A stretch of DNA of 53,810 nt from Colwellia chukchiensis (lineage in GTDB: Bacteria; Pseudomonadota; Gammaproteobacteria; Enterobacterales; Alteromonadaceae): assembly GCF_002104455.1 (NCBI RefSeq), contig NZ_NBOC01000020.1:1-53810 (forward strand). Reading direction: 5' to 3'. This document shows, in pieces, positions 51,561 through 53,810 of this stretch (its first letter is position 1; every line of letters begins with the position of its first letter). Position numbers and translations under genes: made by a program. Under the pieces are notes generated by a model. The model was not told the origin of the DNA. It made no database searches and saw only the letters and a list, made by a program, of their open reading frames with translations.

Positions 51561-52625
51561 ATGACGCCAGAACAAAAATTTGCTCGCTATGTGAGGCTTT
51601 CACTTACTGGATTTATTCTCGCTTTTATCTATTACATCATTGCCGATATTTGGCTGCCAGTAACACCACAAGCACGGGTTTTTCATCCCGTTGTACAAGT
51701 AGCCCCGCAAATTAGTGGTCGCGTTACTCAGGTTTTAGTGGTTAATAATCAGCCGGTGAAAATTGGCGACTTATTATTTGAAATCGACAATAGCAGCTAT
51801 TTGTTAGCGCGTGAGCAAGCGGAGTTAGCGGTTGCTGAGGCAAGTTTACAAAATCAACAAATAGACACTAAAATTAAAGCGTTGCAAGCACAAATTAGTG
51901 CTGCGTTGGCCAAACAGCATGAGCAAGAGCTACTAAAAACGCGTGGCGAAAAATTATACCAACAAGACTCCTTATCGGAACAAAAATTAGAGAATATTCG
52001 GGCCAGTTTCGTTGCCAGTAAAGCCAGTGTTACGGCGTTGCAAGCACAACTTGACGAGGCCATGTTAGCCCGTGGTGAAGTCGGCAAACACAATTTGGCG
52101 TTACGTCATGCAGAAAATCTATTGGCGCAAGCACAACTTAATTTATCGCGTACGCAGGTGCGCTCGCGCGTTGATGGTGTGGTCACTAACTTGCAATTGC
52201 TTGAAGGTGCGTATGCCTTGCGTGGCAGTCCTTTGCTGGCTATTGTCGCAAATAATGCTGACCTAGTTGCGGACTTTCGAGAAAAGTCATTGTTAAATAT
52301 GCAGCCGGGTAGCTTAGCCAAAGTAGTGTTTGATAGTCTGCCCGGTCAAGTTTTTGATGCAAAAATAATGAGCTTTGAAGCTGGGGTTAGTGAAGGGCAA
52401 TTAAATGCCAATGGTTTGCTTAGTAGTACAGATACCAGTAATCGTTGGGTACGCGAAGCGCAACGCCAGCGTATTCACTTAGCGTTAACTCATAATCCTG
52501 AGTTGTTACAAACCATGCCAAGTGGTGCTCGGGCAACAGTGCAGTTACTGCCTAACTCCAGCCTAGGTCAGGTGTTAGCTAGCATGCAAATACGCTTTAT
52601 TAGCTGGCTACATTATATTTATTAG
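51561..52625 (+). CDS. HlyD/EmrA-type membrane fusion protein
   Basis: A 354-residue periplasmic adaptor: one N-terminal membrane helix (about 12-30), a lipoyl half (VAPQISGRVTQVLVVNNQPVKIGDLLFEID), a long coiled-coil hairpin rich in Ala, Gln and Leu (80-185) and the second lipoyl half (RTQVRSRVDGVVTNLQLLEGAY). AAGGA lies 5 bases before the ATG. The following membrane-protein gene overlaps its stop, so they form an export pair. Confidence 0.9.
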   Translation: MTPEQKFARYVRLSLTGFILAFIYYIIADIWLPVTPQARVFHPVVQVAPQISGRVTQVLVVNNQPVKIGDLLFEIDNSSYLLAREQAELAVAEASLQNQQIDTKIKALQAQISAALAKQHEQELLKTRGEKLYQQDSLSEQKLENIRASFVASKASVTALQAQLDEAMLARGEVGKHNLALRHAENLLAQAQLNLSRTQVRSRVDGVVTNLQLLEGAYALRGSPLLAIVANNADLVADFREKSLLNMQPGSLAKVVFDSLPGQVFDAKIMSFEAGVSEGQLNANGLLSSTDTSNRWVREAQRQRIHLALTHNPELLQTMPSGARATVQLLPNSSLGQVLASMQIRFISWLHYIY

Positions 52626-53683
52626 TGGCCGTTATGAGTCAAAAAATAAACCCGCCTCCTCAACTCGATAACAATGGCTTACGTCAAGCGCTGCGTATTG
52701 CCGGAGGCTGTACACTGGGTTTTACGCTGAGTAAATTAATGCAGTGGCCTAACGGCATTTTTTTTACAGTGTACCCTATGTTGCTCTTAGGCTTAGTGCC
52801 GACGATTAATTGGGCAATAATACGACAGTTTATTGCCAGTGCCGCCTATAGTGCGACTGTGGTTTTGCTGGTACAAGGCTTGTTTGCTCACTTACCTGTG
52901 TTGATGACACTGTGTGCATTGGCGGCATTTGTTATCTTGTTTTATCAAATGAGTACGGGGGCAGCGTTTTTATTTGGCGCTATGGGCGCTGTCAGTTTAT
53001 CCATTCAATTGCACTTTGCCAGTTATGTTACGGGCGGTAACAGTATTTATCCGTTAATTTTTAGTAATATCTTCGCGATTGGTTTAACCGTGCTGATTGC
53101 GTTATTGATGCATGGTTTGTTCCCTGATGTTAGTCGCCGAGCTATTCGGGTGATGCCCAGTAAAAGTGCTGAAAGTGTGCGCCATGAAGTGTTACTTTGT
53201 AGTCTGGTGGCGACCATGTCATTTGTGGTGTTTCAAGTGTTGGATCTACAAGACTCCATATCTGCGCAAGCTGCCTCTGTTATTATTTTATTTTCGCTAT
53301 GTTGGAAAGCGGCTGGCATTGCAAGTTGGCAGCGTATTATCGGCACTTTGATTGGCTGTAATGCGGCACTACTGGCACAACTACTATTGTATACCCATAG
53401 CGACTTTTTATTATTTCCTGTGCTATTGCTATGGTCGTTGTCTTTTATTTTTAGTCGCTTTCATATTTTAAGTGGTGGTGCGCCGGGTGTTGGATTTGGC
53501 GTTTTAACCACCTTTGGCATTTTATTTGGTCAGTCGTTAGGGCCAGGGCAAGATCTCATTTACAGTGCTTTGTATCGATTTAGCTCAGTTTGTGTGGCAG
53601 TAATTGTTAGTTTGAGTGCCATTTATATCGTACATCATATGCTAAATCGTTTTAGTGTTACCCGACATCACACCTATGAATAA
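52625..53683 (+). CDS. DUF2955 (FUSC-like) inner-membrane protein
   Basis: A 352-residue protein with about ten hydrophobic segments, matching DUF2955/FUSC-type aromatic acid exporter membrane proteins that pair with HlyD-like adaptors. The GTG at 52625 overlaps the stop of the adaptor gene; an ATG three codons later is the alternative start. Substrate is unknown. An insertion sequence begins soon after its stop. Confidence 0.85.
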   Translation: MAVMSQKINPPPQLDNNGLRQALRIAGGCTLGFTLSKLMQWPNGIFFTVYPMLLLGLVPTINWAIIRQFIASAAYSATVVLLVQGLFAHLPVLMTLCALAAFVILFYQMSTGAAFLFGAMGAVSLSIQLHFASYVTGGNSIYPLIFSNIFAIGLTVLIALLMHGLFPDVSRRAIRVMPSKSAESVRHEVLLCSLVATMSFVVFQVLDLQDSISAQAASVIILFSLCWKAAGIASWQRIIGTLIGCNAALLAQLLLYTHSDFLLFPVLLLWSLSFIFSRFHILSGGAPGVGFGVLTTFGILFGQSLGPGQDLIYSALYRFSSVCVAVIVSLSAIYIVHHMLNRFSVTRHHTYE

Positions 53684-53810
53684 TGATCTGATTAAATAGA
53701 ACCGCACACTTTTATGAAGGATAATTAATCCATTAATAAAGGTGTGAAAATGACGCAAAGAAGAAAACCAAGAAATTATACAGATGAGTTCAGAGAAGAA
53801 GCAGTAAAAC
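53684..53810 (+). mobile_element. Left part of an IS3-family insertion sequence (cut by the window)
   Basis: The first 66 bases after the DUF2955 stop contain the noncoding left end of an insertion sequence, followed by the start of its orfA. The exact terminal base and any target duplication cannot be seen because the other end is outside the window. Confidence 0.65.
53750..53810 (+). CDS. IS3-family transposase OrfA (N-terminal fragment)
   Basis: Twenty codons are visible, starting MTQRRKPRNYTDEFREEAVK, the typical opening of the helix-turn-helix OrfA of IS3-type elements. AAGG lies about 7 bases before the ATG. The frame runs off the window end. Confidence 0.75.
   Translation, partial: MTQRRKPRNYTDEFREEAVK

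Overview
The window looks like a chromosomal segment of a marine gammaproteobacterium of the Alteromonadales (Colwellia/Thalassotalea-like). The grounds are low GC, an engB next to a cytochrome c4 gene, a chromosomal-type Qnr protein, and many exported and signalling proteins of that group. This placement is inferred from protein character and gene order, not from a search.

Layout. (1) 1-7610 is ordinary chromosome: S10 serine peptidase, HutD/Ves protein, a small outer-membrane barrel, a diheme cytochrome c4 and a tetraheme double-c4, engB, and the msrB-msrA pair. It ends with an unannotated candidate small RNA (about 7425-7540, minus strand) that has a perfect FNR box and its own terminator. 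(2) 7611-29694 is read here as one Tn7-like transposon of about 22 kb. Both ends begin TGTCA and carry repeated TnsB-site-like motifs in inverted orientation. It encodes TnsA, TnsB, TnsC and TniQ. Its cargo is defence-like: a four-gene operon (two-TM protein, class III cyclase-like protein, seven-TM protein, PD-(D/E)XK nuclease), a large nuclease-NTPase of STAND type, an AbrB-like protein, a DUF2971 protein, a catalytically degenerate HsdM with a half-size HsdS, and two identical copies of a qnr gene flanking a small tyrosine recombinase. (3) 29695-31971 is a scrambled accessory strip: a Phd/ParE toxin-antitoxin pair, an IS110-family remnant, a small membrane-protein gene broken by a 16-bp tandem duplication, and short repeats. 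(4) 31972-53683 is again ordinary chromosome: a TonB-dependent receptor with a His-rich N-terminus and a Cys-rich partner, a CadC-like regulator opposite a secreted esterase, a CNNM-type transporter, small envelope proteins, a lipase-like hydrolase, an EEP nuclease, a BvgS-like hybrid kinase opposite two response regulators (REC-helical repeat and REC-EAL), and an HlyD/DUF2955 efflux pair. (5) The last 127 bases hold the left part of an IS3-type insertion sequence.

How the parts may work together. The methionine sulfoxide reductases repair oxidised protein and lie next to the candidate FNR-controlled sRNA, so that neighbourhood is redox-related. The transposon gathers several systems that look able to sense and respond to phage. 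The most interesting is the cyclase/membrane/nuclease operon, which resembles a Pycsar- or CBASS-like signalling system but has an unfamiliar set of parts. The dead HsdM/half-HsdS pair next to tnsA would keep DNA recognition without methylation or cleavage and deserves a test as either a defence or a transposition accessory. The kinase and two regulators at 44.8-51.4 kb probably form one phosphorelay ending in cyclic-di-GMP breakdown.
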